Both the position numbers and the translations under genes were made by a program. The notes beneath the pieces were generated by a model, which saw only the letters and a list, made by a program, of their open reading frames with translations, was not told where the DNA came from and searched no databases. From the NCBI GenBank assembly GCA_963665075.1, contig OY762063.1, positions 2,356,001 to 2,420,000 on the forward strand: a DNA stretch of 64,000 nt, written 5' to 3'. This document shows, one piece after another, positions 17,372-25,953 of the stretch (the first letter of the stretch is position 1; each line of letters begins with the position of its first letter). The stretch comes from JAPULR01 sp963665075 (lineage in GTDB: Bacteria > Chloroflexota > Dehalococcoidia > Lucifugimonadales > GCA-2712585).

Positions 17372-18091
17372 TCAACGCCTGTTCAGGATGTCAGGGCGTC
17401 CATGTTTTTTGTTCCAACGCCTAACTATTAGCTTTAATTTGTCCTCTAAACGCTTCGCCGTTGCTTTATCCGATACTGGAAAAATGGCGAACCATATTTC
17501 GTCTATTCCGAACTTTGCAAAGTCCTCACCATCCCTCACTGCTAGTGGTGCCTTGTAGTGAGTTTTGGCGTACTTTACGATCTCGTTGGTACTCTGATTG
17601 TTGTTGATTTTTGATCTGACCCTTTTTTTACTTGGGCCAAAATTCTTGTAGTGTCGCAAAATGAGACTATCGAATTTATCGGGTAACTGCTTCCATCCTC
17701 CATCAACATTTGCTAGTTCGTTCTTGGTAAGCCAAGTAGCTATGGCGCAATGCTTGATTTTGCTGTCTTCCGGATGAAGGGTGGAGTATTTGATTGGTAT
17801 ATATCTACTGCTGAGCCTACCTTTGAGGGTGTTCGCACCAGTTTGGCCAACGTACCGAAGTACAACCTTATCGTAGCTAGATCCCCAGCCGAACAGGTAA
17901 CAGCCGGGGGTATCTAGCTGCGTCTTCTTGCTGGGGTGGTTAGAAGCGGCGTTTAGGGATTGCCAGTGGATGCGCTGTCCTGTTGGGTTGCACTCAGACC
18001 AGTAGTCTTCTTCGGATGCCTTCCGAATCCACTCGTCAAATGCATCGTAGAGGTCGTCTTGGGTGAGTTTCAGCCAATCGTCGCCGAGCAT
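17372..18091 (-). CDS. GIY-YIG-like nuclease-fold protein, probably acquired
   Basis: A 239-residue protein in which a GIY-YIG-like core is readable: TPGCYLFGW (about residues 61-69), 10 residues later RYVGQTG (79-85), and LKGRLSSRY with a candidate catalytic Arg (92). GIY is GCY and YIG is YVG, so catalysis is uncertain. The C-terminal part is Lys/Arg-rich (KKRVRSKINNNQST). Codon use is AT-richer and not G-skewed, unlike neighbouring genes. I start it at the ATG at 18091 behind GAGAGG, because upstream sequence in the longer frame is repeat-like. Possible roles include a mobile or defence nuclease. Confidence 0.6.
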   Translation of the reverse strand: MLGDDWLKLTQDDLYDAFDEWIRKASEEDYWSECNPTGQRIHWQSLNAASNHPSKKTQLDTPGCYLFGWGSSYDKVVLRYVGQTGANTLKGRLSSRYIPIKYSTLHPEDSKIKHCAIATWLTKNELANVDGGWKQLPDKFDSLILRHYKNFGPSKKRVRSKINNNQSTNEIVKYAKTHYKAPLAVRDGEDFAKFGIDEIWFAIFPVSDKATAKRLEDKLKLIVRRWNKKHGRPDILNRR

Positions 18092-18113
18092 TATGTGTTT
18101 GCCTCTCAATTTG

Positions 18114-18166
18114 GTTGGTGTTGCTTTGAGGATACCAATTAGTTGGTGTTGCTTTGAGGATACCAA
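18114..18166 (+). repeat. Direct duplication upstream of the GIY-YIG-like gene
   Basis: A 25-base sequence beginning GTTGGTGTTGCTTTGAGGAT occurs twice, at 18114-18138 and 18142-18166, separated by three bases. It sits in the leader/promoter position of the minus-strand gene and may be an operator duplication or slippage. Confidence 0.75.
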
Positions 18167-18224
18167 GGTTGGGGTGGTGTGTGGGTACGAGGGGAGGGTG
18201 GTTTGCGGACTGCTCCTACATTGG

Positions 18225-18695
18225 GTGGGAAGCACCCCCATCCTAGCCTTCCCCCGTCGGAGGGGGAAGGGATAAGAGGGGACCGCTTGACCCTTTGACA
18301 GGCTCAGGGTGAGTGGGGGGCTAGGGTTTGTCGTGGGTGGCGATGGATTCCCGCCTGCGCGGGAATGGTGGGGGGGTGGGAGTCGTTCTACCCTTTGACA
18401 GGCTCAGGGTGAGCGGGGGAGTGCCCTCACCCAACCCTCTCCCAGGATGGAGTGCCATCCTGGGAGAGGGTAAGAGGGGGAGTCGCCCCCATCCCCCGCT
18501 TTCGCGAGGGCAGGCTCTAACCTTCTCCCGTCGGAGGGGGAAGGGATAAGAGGGGAGGCCGCTCGACCCTTCGACAGGCTCAGGGTGAGCGGATGGGGGA
18601 TTGGGGTGAGCGGGGTGGTTAGGGTTTGGCGTGGGTGGCGGTGGATTCCCGCCTGCGCGGGAATGACGAAAAGGGTGGCGGGAAAGACGGGGGGG
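18225..18695 (+). repeat. R1-R4 repeat cluster
   Basis: This 450-base gap has no gene. It contains two R3 units, three R2-type units, one R4 with an internal duplication, and two R1 hairpins of the GCCTGCGC type followed by decayed GAATGACG tails. Confidence 0.85.
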
Positions 18696-21575
18696 TTAGG
18701 GGAGGGCGTGGTGGAGGAGTTGGAGGGGGTGTTGGGGGTGGTGGGTGGTGGCGTGTTGGAGTTGCTGGCGGCAGGAGATGCCGGTGACGGCGATTTCCCA
18801 GTCGTCGTCCTTAGATTCTACGAGGGGGAAGAGTTTTTGGGCGCCGATGGCCATTGAGATTTCGTAGTGTTCTTTTTCGAAGCCGAAGGAGCCGGCCATG
18901 CCGCAGCAGCCGGTTTTCGCTTCTTCGACGGTGAAGTTGGGGGGAAGGTTGAGGAGGTTGAGGGTGTCGGCGGTTCCGACGAGGGCTTTCTGGTGGCAGT
19001 GGCCGTGGAAGAGGATTTTTTTGTGCACGTCGGAGAATTGGAGGTCGAGTTCGCCCTTGCGGTGGAGGTTCATCAGGAATTCGTCGATGAGGAAGGAGTT
19101 GGCGGCGACGGACTTCGAATCGTCGTCGCGGAGGATGTCGGGGTATTCGTCGCGGAGGGTGAGGAGGCAGCTGGGTTCGCATCCGACGATGGGTATGCCC
19201 TTGGAGGCGTAGGGGGTCAGCAGGTTCACGTTGGAGCGGGCGTTGGCCTTCGCTTCGGTCAGCAGGCCCTTGGAGATCATGGGGCGGGCGCAGCACTGGG
19301 CGTTGGCGGGGATGACCTGGAATCCGGCGCGTTCGAGAATCTCGACGGCGGCGACGCCGACGGAGGGGACGTTGTAGTTCATAAAGGTGTCGTTGAAGAG
19401 GACAACGGGGCCGCGGGAGGCCTTGGCGGGCGGCGTTCGATTTTCGAACCAGGCGGGGAAGGTTTGACGGGCGAAGGAGGGCAGGGGGCGGTTTTTGTGG
19501 ATGCCGAGGAATTGGTGGAGCACCCATCGGAGGCCGGGCGTGTGGGAGGCGAGGTTGGCGAGGGGAGCGAAGCGGCTTCCGACGCGGTTGAGTCGGTTTA
19601 TGTGGGCGAAGAGTTTGGCGCGGAGGGGGGTGCCGTGGGCTTTGTTGTAGTTGTGGAGGAATTCGTATTTGAGCTTGGCCATGTCCACGTTGGAGGGGCA
19701 TTCGCCCTTGCAGCCTTTGCATTCGAGGCAGAGGTCGAGGGCATCGTAGAGGCGGCGGCCGGTGAGGGTTTGGGGAGGGAGTTGGCCGGAGATGGCGGCG
19801 CGGAGGAGGTTGGCGCGTCCTCTGGTGGAGTGTTCTTCGTCGCGGGTGGCCATGAAGGAGGGGCACATTGTGCCGTCGGGCTTGCGGCAGGCGCCCATGC
19901 CGTTGCACATATCGATGGCGCCTTCGAATCCGTCTTGGTCGGAGAAGTCGAGTTGGGTGGGGAAGGAGAGGGTGTTGTAGCCGGGGCCGTAGCGGAGATT
20001 TTCGGTCATGGGGGGAGTGTCGATGATTTTGCCGGGGTTCATTATGTTCTGGGGGTCGAAGGCTTTTTTGACCCTTCGGAAGGCGTCGTAGATATTGGGG
20101 CCGAACATCTTCTCGGTCCAGACGCCGCGGACGATGCCGTCGCCGTGCTCGCCGCTGAGGGAGCCGCCGAATTCCTTGACGAGGTCGGCGATTTCGCCGG
20201 CGATGGAGGTCATTGTGTTGAGGCCATCCTGGGTTTTGAGGCTGACGAGGGGGCGGATGTGGAGGCAGCCGACGCTGGCGTGGCCGTAGTAGCCGGCGGT
20301 GGTGCCGTGGTTGCCGACGATTTCGTCGAAGCGGCGGACGAATTGGCCGAGATGCTCGGGGTCGACGGCGGTGTCTTCGACGAAGGGGATGGGCTTGGCG
20401 TCGCCGCGGACGCTCATGAGGAGGCCGAGGCCGGCTTTGCGGACGGCCCAGACGTTGGCTTGTGAGGCGGCGTCGAGGATGGTAATGCAGTCGTAGCCGA
20501 GGCGGCGACGGGCTAAGTTGTCCTTCAGATTTTGGGCCTTCGTAGCGGCTTCCTTTTGGGTGTCGCCGGTGAATTCGATTACCAGGATGGCGCCGGGCTG
20601 GCCGTTGACGAAGGTCATGCGGCGGGAGAAGGCGGGGGATTCGCGGGTGCGTTCCAGGAGCATCTCGCCGACAAGCTCGACGGCGGCGGGGCCGTGTTCG
20701 AGGATGGCGGGGGTGGCGTCGCAAGCCTCTCCGAGGGTTTTGAAGTGGGCGATGGCGAGGGCGGTGGCCTTGGGCGTGGGGACGAGGTTGATTTTGGCTT
20801 CGGTGATGACGCCGAGGGTGCCTTCGGAGCCGACGAGCATACGGCTGAGGTTGACGGGGGTGCCGTTCAGGAATTGGTCGAGGTTGTAGCCGCTGACGCG
20901 ACGCATGATGTCGGGATAGCGGGCGGTTATTTCGTCGTGGTGGTCGCGGGCGATTTGGGGGATGGCGCGGTAGATTTGGGATTCGAGGGTGTCGGCGGTA
21001 AGTTTGGTTTCGAGTTCCTGGGGAGTGAGGTTGGTCAGGCGGGTTTCGGAGGCGTCGGCGAGGATGACGTTCAGGGCTAGGACGTGGTCGGAGGTCTTGC
21101 CGTAGATGACGGAGTGGGAGCCGCAGGAGTTGTTGCCGATGCCGCCGCCGACGGAGGCGCGGTTGGCGGTGGAGGGGTCGGGGGCGTACTTGAGGGCGTG
21201 GGGGGCGAGTTGGGCGTTGAGGGTGTCGAGGACGATGCCGGGCTGGACGCGGGCCCAGCGTTCGGCGGGGTTGACTTCGAGGAGGGAGTCCATGTACTTG
21301 GAGAAGTCGAGGACGATGGCGTGGTTGACGGTCTGGCCGGCGAGGCTGGTGCCGCCGCCGCGGGGGAGGATGGGGACGTTGTTGCGGCGGGCGACGTCGA
21401 CGGCGGCGAGGACGTCGTCCTTGTGGCTGGGGATGACGACGCCGACGGGTTCCATCCGGTAGATGCTGGCGTCGGTGCTGTAGAGGACTTTGGAGAAGGG
21501 GTCGAAGCGGACTTCGCCTTCGACTAGCTGTCGGAGTTCGTGTTCGAGGGCTTGGGTGTCGGCGGCGGGTTTCAT
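18696..21575 (-). CDS. FAD-linked oxidase fused to Fe-S oxidoreductase (GlcD/GlpC-type)
   Basis: A fusion of about 959 residues. The N-terminal half is a PCMH-type FAD domain (PILPRGGGTSLAGQTVN, then SVGGGIGNNSCGSHS) and an FAD-oxidase C-terminal domain, as in D-lactate, glycolate or 2-hydroxyglutarate dehydrogenases. The C-terminal half carries ferredoxin-like clusters (CNGMGACRKPDGTMCPS and CLECKGCKGECP) and a heterodisulfide-reductase-like cysteine domain ending TGCCGMAGSFG. Electrons from a 2-hydroxy acid would thus pass through FAD to iron-sulfur centres. The ATG at 21575 fits a near-leaderless promoter, so I reject a longer frame to 21632. The precise acid is unknown. Confidence 0.9.
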   Translation of the reverse strand: MKPAADTQALEHELRQLVEGEVRFDPFSKVLYSTDASIYRMEPVGVVIPSHKDDVLAAVDVARRNNVPILPRGGGTSLAGQTVNHAIVLDFSKYMDSLLEVNPAERWARVQPGIVLDTLNAQLAPHALKYAPDPSTANRASVGGGIGNNSCGSHSVIYGKTSDHVLALNVILADASETRLTNLTPQELETKLTADTLESQIYRAIPQIARDHHDEITARYPDIMRRVSGYNLDQFLNGTPVNLSRMLVGSEGTLGVITEAKINLVPTPKATALAIAHFKTLGEACDATPAILEHGPAAVELVGEMLLERTRESPAFSRRMTFVNGQPGAILVIEFTGDTQKEAATKAQNLKDNLARRRLGYDCITILDAASQANVWAVRKAGLGLLMSVRGDAKPIPFVEDTAVDPEHLGQFVRRFDEIVGNHGTTAGYYGHASVGCLHIRPLVSLKTQDGLNTMTSIAGEIADLVKEFGGSLSGEHGDGIVRGVWTEKMFGPNIYDAFRRVKKAFDPQNIMNPGKIIDTPPMTENLRYGPGYNTLSFPTQLDFSDQDGFEGAIDMCNGMGACRKPDGTMCPSFMATRDEEHSTRGRANLLRAAISGQLPPQTLTGRRLYDALDLCLECKGCKGECPSNVDMAKLKYEFLHNYNKAHGTPLRAKLFAHINRLNRVGSRFAPLANLASHTPGLRWVLHQFLGIHKNRPLPSFARQTFPAWFENRTPPAKASRGPVVLFNDTFMNYNVPSVGVAAVEILERAGFQVIPANAQCCARPMISKGLLTEAKANARSNVNLLTPYASKGIPIVGCEPSCLLTLRDEYPDILRDDDSKSVAANSFLIDEFLMNLHRKGELDLQFSDVHKKILFHGHCHQKALVGTADTLNLLNLPPNFTVEEAKTGCCGMAGSFGFEKEHYEISMAIGAQKLFPLVESKDDDWEIAVTGISCRQQLQHATTHHPQHPLQLLHHALP

Positions 21576-21584
21576 TTGGGGATT

Positions 21585-21613
21585 ACTGTAGAGGAGAAGG
21601 GCGGTTGGGGCAA
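21585..21613 (-). promoter_or_regulatory. Near-leaderless promoter of the FAD/Fe-S oxidoreductase
   Basis: TTGCCC (21613-21608) and TACAGT (21590-21585) are spaced 17 bp on the minus strand, and the ATG at 21575 follows the -10 box by nine bases. No ribosome site exists between them. Confidence 0.6.
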
Positions 21614-21729
21614 GCGGGGGCATCTCATCCAAGGGCAGGTTTGAAACCTGCCCCTACAAGGATGGCCGGCGCGGACTGGATATGGGCGACCCTACGGAGG
21701 ATTGGGGGGTGTGGTATCTTGTTGGGACT

Positions 21730-22233
21730 ATGGCTAGCGAAGACAGGTATTGTGCAGGGTGCGCCGGGGCGTTGGAGATGAGGTTGGCGCAGGGCGTGAG
21801 GCGGCCGGTGTGTTCGCGATGCGGTCGGGTTGTCTATTATGACCCTAAGGTGGCGACGGCGATGATTCTGGCGCGGTGCGGAAGGGTTTTGATGGTGCGT
21901 CGGGGGACGGAGCCGGGGCTGGGTTTGTGGAGTCTGCCGGGGGGGTACGTGGATAGGGGGGAGGTGGTTGAGGAGGCGGCGGTGCGGGAGGTGTGGGAGG
22001 AGACGGGGCTGCGGGTGCGGGTTGCGGAGTTGGTGGGGGTGTATTCGGAGGCGGGGTCGCCGGTTGTGTTGGTGGTGTATGCGGGGGAGGTTCTGGAGGG
22101 GGAGCCGTCGGCGGGGGATGAGGTGATGGAGGCGGGGTTCTTTTCGGCGGGGGAGTTGCCGCCGTTGGCGTTTGAGCGGGACGGGGAGATTCTGGGGGGA
22201 TGGATGGGGGGATTGTCGGGGAATAGGGAGTGA
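21730..22233 (+). CDS. Nudix hydrolase with zinc ribbon
   Basis: A 167-residue pyrophosphohydrolase with an N-terminal zinc ribbon (YCAGC and VCSRCGR, residues about 7-30) followed by a Nudix domain. The Nudix box runs from GGYVDRGEVVEEAAVREVWE to ETGL, with the catalytic REVWEE glutamates intact. This is the layout of NudC-like or ADP-ribose-type hydrolases acting on nucleotide diphosphates. I use the ATG at 21730 because a TATCTT box ends nine bases before it, suggesting a leaderless start; the earlier in-frame ATG at 21682 would precede the promoter. The upstream gene is divergent. Confidence 0.9.
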   Translation: MASEDRYCAGCAGALEMRLAQGVRRPVCSRCGRVVYYDPKVATAMILARCGRVLMVRRGTEPGLGLWSLPGGYVDRGEVVEEAAVREVWEETGLRVRVAELVGVYSEAGSPVVLVVYAGEVLEGEPSAGDEVMEAGFFSAGELPPLAFERDGEILGGWMGGLSGNRE

Positions 22234-22267
22234 ATTTAACGGTGGGGTGGGTGAATGTCGTGGCGGG

Positions 22268-22669
22268 TCAGGACGCTTCCAGGAGGGTTGCGCCTTGCAG
22301 TCGGGCTAATCTGCGGTCGAAGGTGTAGAGGGGCGTGGCGTCGGCGCGTTGGGCGGCGGCGAGGATTAGGAGGTCGGAGAAATCGTCGGTTGATTCCCGG
22401 TATTGAATTACTGCTTCGCGCACATCTTCGGCGTTCTCCAGAACTATGCCGTCTTCTTCCATCAAATCCATCAAATCGTTCGCAATCTTGGCGCGGAAGA
22501 ATCCGTATGACCTTTCCAAAACCCAGACTACTTCAAGCACTACTTCTCTGCAAATGAAGCCCTGATTTCCTAGAGTCAGATTGCCAATAAGCGACCTGGC
22601 CGCTTCAGCCTGTGCGGGAATGTCATTGGCGAAGTACCGTACCAAGATATTAGTATCGAGCGCCAGCAC
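22268..22669 (-). CDS. vapC: PIN-domain ribonuclease toxin (VapC)
   Basis: A 133-residue PIN-domain RNase, the toxin of a VapBC pair, expected to cleave tRNA or other RNA with bound Mg2+. The acidic quartet is visible: Asp5 in LALDTNILV, Glu in REVVLEVVWVL, and Asp residues in STDDFSDLLILAAA; the C-terminal TFDRRLARL is also typical. It starts with GTG inside the last codons of the antitoxin gene (20-base overlap), the classic antitoxin-first coupling. Composition is less G-skewed than neighbouring core genes, consistent with horizontal transfer. Confidence 0.9.
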   Translation of the reverse strand: MLALDTNILVRYFANDIPAQAEAARSLIGNLTLGNQGFICREVVLEVVWVLERSYGFFRAKIANDLMDLMEEDGIVLENAEDVREAVIQYRESTDDFSDLLILAAAQRADATPLYTFDRRLARLQGATLLEAS

Positions 22670-23279
22670 TTTCGCACGCTGCTCTGGCGATGTCCTCGTT
22701 CATTTGCTCCAGCGATATGGGTGGACCGTCGTATTTCAGCGAACCAAATAGCTGTTTGAGGGAGCGTACGGGCATGACGCCGACTTCGCCTTCTGAGATG
22801 AAAAGGCGCACCTGGTCGCCTGGATGCATGGAAATAGCCTCCAGGGCCGCTTCCGGCAGGACAAGCCGGCCCTCCTTCCCGATGGTTGCCTTGCGCATGG
22901 AAACCGGCTCTTTGTCATGCATTTTGGGCCGATCGTCTTTGGGCGATGTTCCATCCGGGCGTTTGACGGGGTTAACGGGCTCGACGCTGACCACTCCTTC
23001 TGAGATGAATATGCGAGCCTCACCACCCTGTTCGAGGGAAAGGGCTTCCAGCGCAGATTGGGGCAAGATTATCTGCCTGTCGGGGTCAATGGGCACCTTT
23101 GGCGGGCCCTCGTAGGACGGTGTGACGGGGGGCTGTGTCGCAGGACGCACGGACACGGCTGTATCTTTGCCCTCGGACAGGAAGAACCGGACCTTGTCGC
23201 CTGGCTTCAGGGAAAGAGCTTTTCTTACGGGTTCGGGGAGGGTTATCCGCCCGTCGGCGGTGATGATGGATTCATGCAT
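22650..23279 (-). CDS. vapB: Antitoxin with three AbrB/MazE domains
   Basis: A 209-residue antitoxin for the downstream VapC. Three swapped-hairpin AbrB repeats are clear: residues about 5-46 (ITLPEPVRKALSLKPGDKV), 62-102 (IILPQSALEALSLEQGGEA) and 129-170 (LVLPEAALEAISMHPGDQV), each followed by an R-F/I-F-x-S-E-G strand. The C-terminal tail FGSLKYDGPPISLEQMNEDI (about 178-197) is the VapC-neutralising element, and a copy of its core (SYEGPP) remains after the first repeat. Ordinary VapB proteins have one AbrB domain, so this one could act as a pseudo-dimer or larger DNA-binding array. Confidence 0.88.
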   Translation of the reverse strand: MHESIITADGRITLPEPVRKALSLKPGDKVRFFLSEGKDTAVSVRPATQPPVTPSYEGPPKVPIDPDRQIILPQSALEALSLEQGGEARIFISEGVVSVEPVNPVKRPDGTSPKDDRPKMHDKEPVSMRKATIGKEGRLVLPEAALEAISMHPGDQVRLFISEGEVGVMPVRSLKQLFGSLKYDGPPISLEQMNEDIARAACESAGARY

Positions 23280-23351
23280 GGCAACTCTGTCCAGCGTGGG
23301 GGTCTTCTTCTATTGTACGGAATGAGGTGGGGTTGGGGCAATGTTGGGGGG

Positions 23352-24266
23352 TTAGAGCATGGTTGTTTGGCTGCCGCGGACTGTGACTTTGGCCATTTCT
23401 TCGAGGCCTTTGACGTAGGACTGGGTGCCTTCCTCGCCGAGGCCCTTCTGGGCGAGGAGGTAGAAGAATTGGCGGGCGACGGCGGATACGGGCATGGGGA
23501 GTTCCATTTCCTGGGAGGCCTGGTTGACGAGGCGCTGGTCTTTGAGCATGAGCTTGACGGAGAAGCCGGGGTTGAAGTCGCGCTGGAGGATGCGGGAGCC
23601 GAGGTTTTCGAGCTGCCAGGAGTTGGCGGCGCCGCCGGTGACGGCCTGGAAGACTTTGTCCATGTCCACGCCGGCCTTCGCGCCGAGAAGGAGGCCTTCG
23701 CAGACGGCGGCGAGGGTGCCGGCGACCATGACCTGGTTGACCAGCTTGCATACCTGGCCCATGCCGCCGGGGCCGATGTGGATGATGTTGGTTCCCATAG
23801 CCTGGAGGACGGGTAGGGAGCGTTGGAAGATTTGGGGTTCGCCGCCGACCATGATTGAGAGGGTGCCGTCGGCGGCGGCCCAGGAGCTGCCGCTGACGGG
23901 GGCGTCGAGCATGTGGGCGCCCTTTTCGGCGAGGAGGCCGCCGATGCGTCGGGTGACGGAGGGGGCGATGGTGCTCATGTCGATGACGACGGCGTCGCTC
24001 TGGATGCCGTGGATGACGCCGTTATCGCCGAGGACGACTTCTTCGACGTCGGGGGAGTCGGCGACCATGACGATGACTATGGAGGATTGTTGGGCGACTT
24101 CCTGGGGGGTGTCGGCGACGGTGGCGCCTTTGGCGGCGGGTTCGGCGGTCTTGCCGCGGGTGCGGTTGTAGACGGCGAGGGGGTATCCGGCCTTGATGAG
24201 GTTGAGGCTCATGGGGAGGCCCATGATGCCGAGTCCGACGAATCCGACGGCGGGTTTGTTAGTCAT
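23352..24266 (-). CDS. NAD(P)-dependent 3-hydroxyacid dehydrogenase (GarR/HIBADH family)
   Basis: A 304-residue oxidoreductase of the tartronate-semialdehyde reductase / 3-hydroxyisobutyrate dehydrogenase family. The Rossmann start VGFVGLGIMGLPMSLNLIKA binds the cofactor, the signature DAPVSGSSWAAADGTLSIMV marks the substrate region, and catalytic Lys lies in GQVCKLVNQV. The start at 24266 is supported by AAAGGA seven bases upstream; the longer open frame to 24332 is not needed. It is followed by a large repeat gap. Whether it serves glycerate, hydroxyisobutyrate or another semialdehyde cannot be told. Confidence 0.9.
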   Translation of the reverse strand: MTNKPAVGFVGLGIMGLPMSLNLIKAGYPLAVYNRTRGKTAEPAAKGATVADTPQEVAQQSSIVIVMVADSPDVEEVVLGDNGVIHGIQSDAVVIDMSTIAPSVTRRIGGLLAEKGAHMLDAPVSGSSWAAADGTLSIMVGGEPQIFQRSLPVLQAMGTNIIHIGPGGMGQVCKLVNQVMVAGTLAAVCEGLLLGAKAGVDMDKVFQAVTGGAANSWQLENLGSRILQRDFNPGFSVKLMLKDQRLVNQASQEMELPMPVSAVARQFFYLLAQKGLGEEGTQSYVKGLEEMAKVTVRGSQTTML

Positions 24267-24339
24267 TGCGTGTCCTTTCGTGGGGGAGTGGGGGTTGGGG
24301 TGAATGTACCGAAGATGGGGGGGTTGCGTCAATGTTGGG

Positions 24340-24715
24340 GGGATTTCACCCCCATCCTAACCTTCCCCCGTCGAGGGGGAAGGGATAAGAAGGGGATAGA
24401 TTCCGGCTTTCGCCGGAATGACGGGAGGGTTAGAGGGGGAAGGGAGAAGATGGATTCCCGTTTTCACGGGAATGACGGAGGGCGGGGCGCTCGACCCTTC
24501 GACAGGCTCAGGGTGAGCGGGGGGTGTTCAGCGGTGAGCGGAATGTGTAGGTTGAGGGTGAGCGGGAGAGGGATTCTTCGTCGCGGGGTCTCCTCAGAAT
24601 GACATGTTTGATTGGGAGGGACCCCCATCCTAACCTTCCCCCGTCGAGGGGGGAAGGGATAAGAGGGGATGGGTTCCCGCTTCTGCGGGAACAAGAGAGG
24701 GGGGAGGGGTTTGGT
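24340..24715 (+). repeat. R3/R1/R2 cluster between garR-like gene and sucC
   Basis: No gene is seen. Two R3 units, one R1 of each hairpin type and two R2-like units are present, with a fragment (TCTTCGTCGCGGGGTCTCCT) that I do not recognise. A TAGAAT lies at 24720-24725, just upstream of sucC. Confidence 0.85.
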
Positions 24716-24756
24716 GTGTTAGAATAGGCGGTGATTTTTGGGCGGGAGGTATTGTC

Positions 24757-25914
24757 ATCAAGATTCACGAGTATCAGTCGAAGGAGTTGTTGGGGAGTTT
24801 TGGGGTGCCTGTTCCGAAGGGGCGGGTGGCTTCGTCGTTGGAGGAGGTTGCGGAGATATGCGGGGAGTTGGGCGGGTCGGCGGTGGTGAAGGCGCAGGTG
24901 TACGCGGGAGGTCGAGGCAAGGCGGGCGGGGTGAGGCTGGTGGATTCGCCCGAAGAAGGTCGGGAGTACGCGGAGGGGCTTCTGGGCAGCCAGTTGGTGA
25001 CGGTTCAGACGGGGCCGGAGGGCGTGCCCGTGCATCGGGTGTTGGTGGAGGAACCGGCGCAGGTGGACAGGGAGTTGTACCTGGCGTTGACGGTGGATCG
25101 GTCGGCGCAGGGGCCGGTGTTTATCGCCAGCGCGGCAGGCGGGATGGAGATTGAGGAGGTGGCGGAGACGCAGCCGGAGGCGATTGCGCGGGAAGGGGTG
25201 GACATTGCGGTGGGGTTGCAGGCGTTTCAGGCGCGTCGAATAGCGCGGGGGTTGGGGTTGGACGCAAGGCAGCAGCGGAGCGCGGCCCAGATTATGGCGT
25301 CGATGTACAGGCTGTTCATGGAACGGGACTTGACGTTGATTGAGATAAATCCGCTGGTGGTGTCGAAGGATGGGAGCCTGGTGGCGGTGGACGCGAAGAT
25401 TGATCTGGAGGACGACGCGCTGTTTCGTCATAAAGAGTTGGCGGATTGGGGAGACCCGGAGCAGGAAACGCCGTTGGAGGTGGAGGCTTCCGAGTATGGG
25501 ATTGCCTACGTGAAGCTGGACGGGTCGGTGGGATGTCTGGTGAACGGGGCGGGGTTGGCGATGGCGACGATGGATCTGGTGAGAGGGGCGGGGGCGACGC
25601 CGGCGAATTTCCTGGACGTGGGGGGCGGCGCGGACGAAGCGAAGGTGGCGAAGGCGGTGAACATCATGCTTTCGGACCCGGACGTTGAGAGCATTCTGGT
25701 CAACATATTCGGGGGGATACTTCGGAGCGACATCGTGGCGAGGGGAATCGTGCGGGCTTATGAGGAGACGAAGTCGGAGATTCCTTTGACGATTCGTCTA
25801 CAAGGAGTACAGGTGGACGAGGCGAGGGCGGTGCTGGACGAGTCGGGGTTGAAGGTGTCCTTCGCGGATACGCTGCTGGACGTGGAAGCGCGGCTGGCGG
25901 AGTCTCTCGGATAG
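24757..25914 (+). CDS. sucC: Succinate--CoA ligase beta subunit, apparent ATC start
   Basis: A 385-residue beta subunit of succinyl-CoA synthetase, which with SucD converts succinyl-CoA to succinate with nucleotide triphosphate formation. It contains an ATP-grasp domain (VVKAQVYAGGRGKAGGV, LTLIEINPLVVSKDGSLVA) and the C-terminal CoA-binding half (FLDVGGGADEAKVAKAV, ILVNIFGGILRSDIVA). The conserved family start M-x-I-H-E-Y-Q is read here as I-K-I-H-E-Y-Q at 24757, where the initiator would be ATC, seven bases beyond GGGAGG. The first ordinary start is TTG 24787, which would remove ten conserved residues. sucD follows after 39 bases. Confidence 0.93.
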   Translation: MKIHEYQSKELLGSFGVPVPKGRVASSLEEVAEICGELGGSAVVKAQVYAGGRGKAGGVRLVDSPEEGREYAEGLLGSQLVTVQTGPEGVPVHRVLVEEPAQVDRELYLALTVDRSAQGPVFIASAAGGMEIEEVAETQPEAIAREGVDIAVGLQAFQARRIARGLGLDARQQRSAAQIMASMYRLFMERDLTLIEINPLVVSKDGSLVAVDAKIDLEDDALFRHKELADWGDPEQETPLEVEASEYGIAYVKLDGSVGCLVNGAGLAMATMDLVRGAGATPANFLDVGGGADEAKVAKAVNIMLSDPDVESILVNIFGGILRSDIVARGIVRAYEETKSEIPLTIRLQGVQVDEARAVLDESGLKVSFADTLLDVEARLAESLG

Positions 25915-25953
25915 GTCATGGATTGCGAATAATTTATTGGGTTAAGGAGCGAA

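Noticed and set aside
18867..20465. Long antisense frame (532 codons) opposite the FAD/Fe-S oxidoreductase
   Set aside because: It is Gly/Ala/Val/Glu-rich, without domain signs, and mirrors the strongly supported gene on the other strand; high GC produces such shadows.
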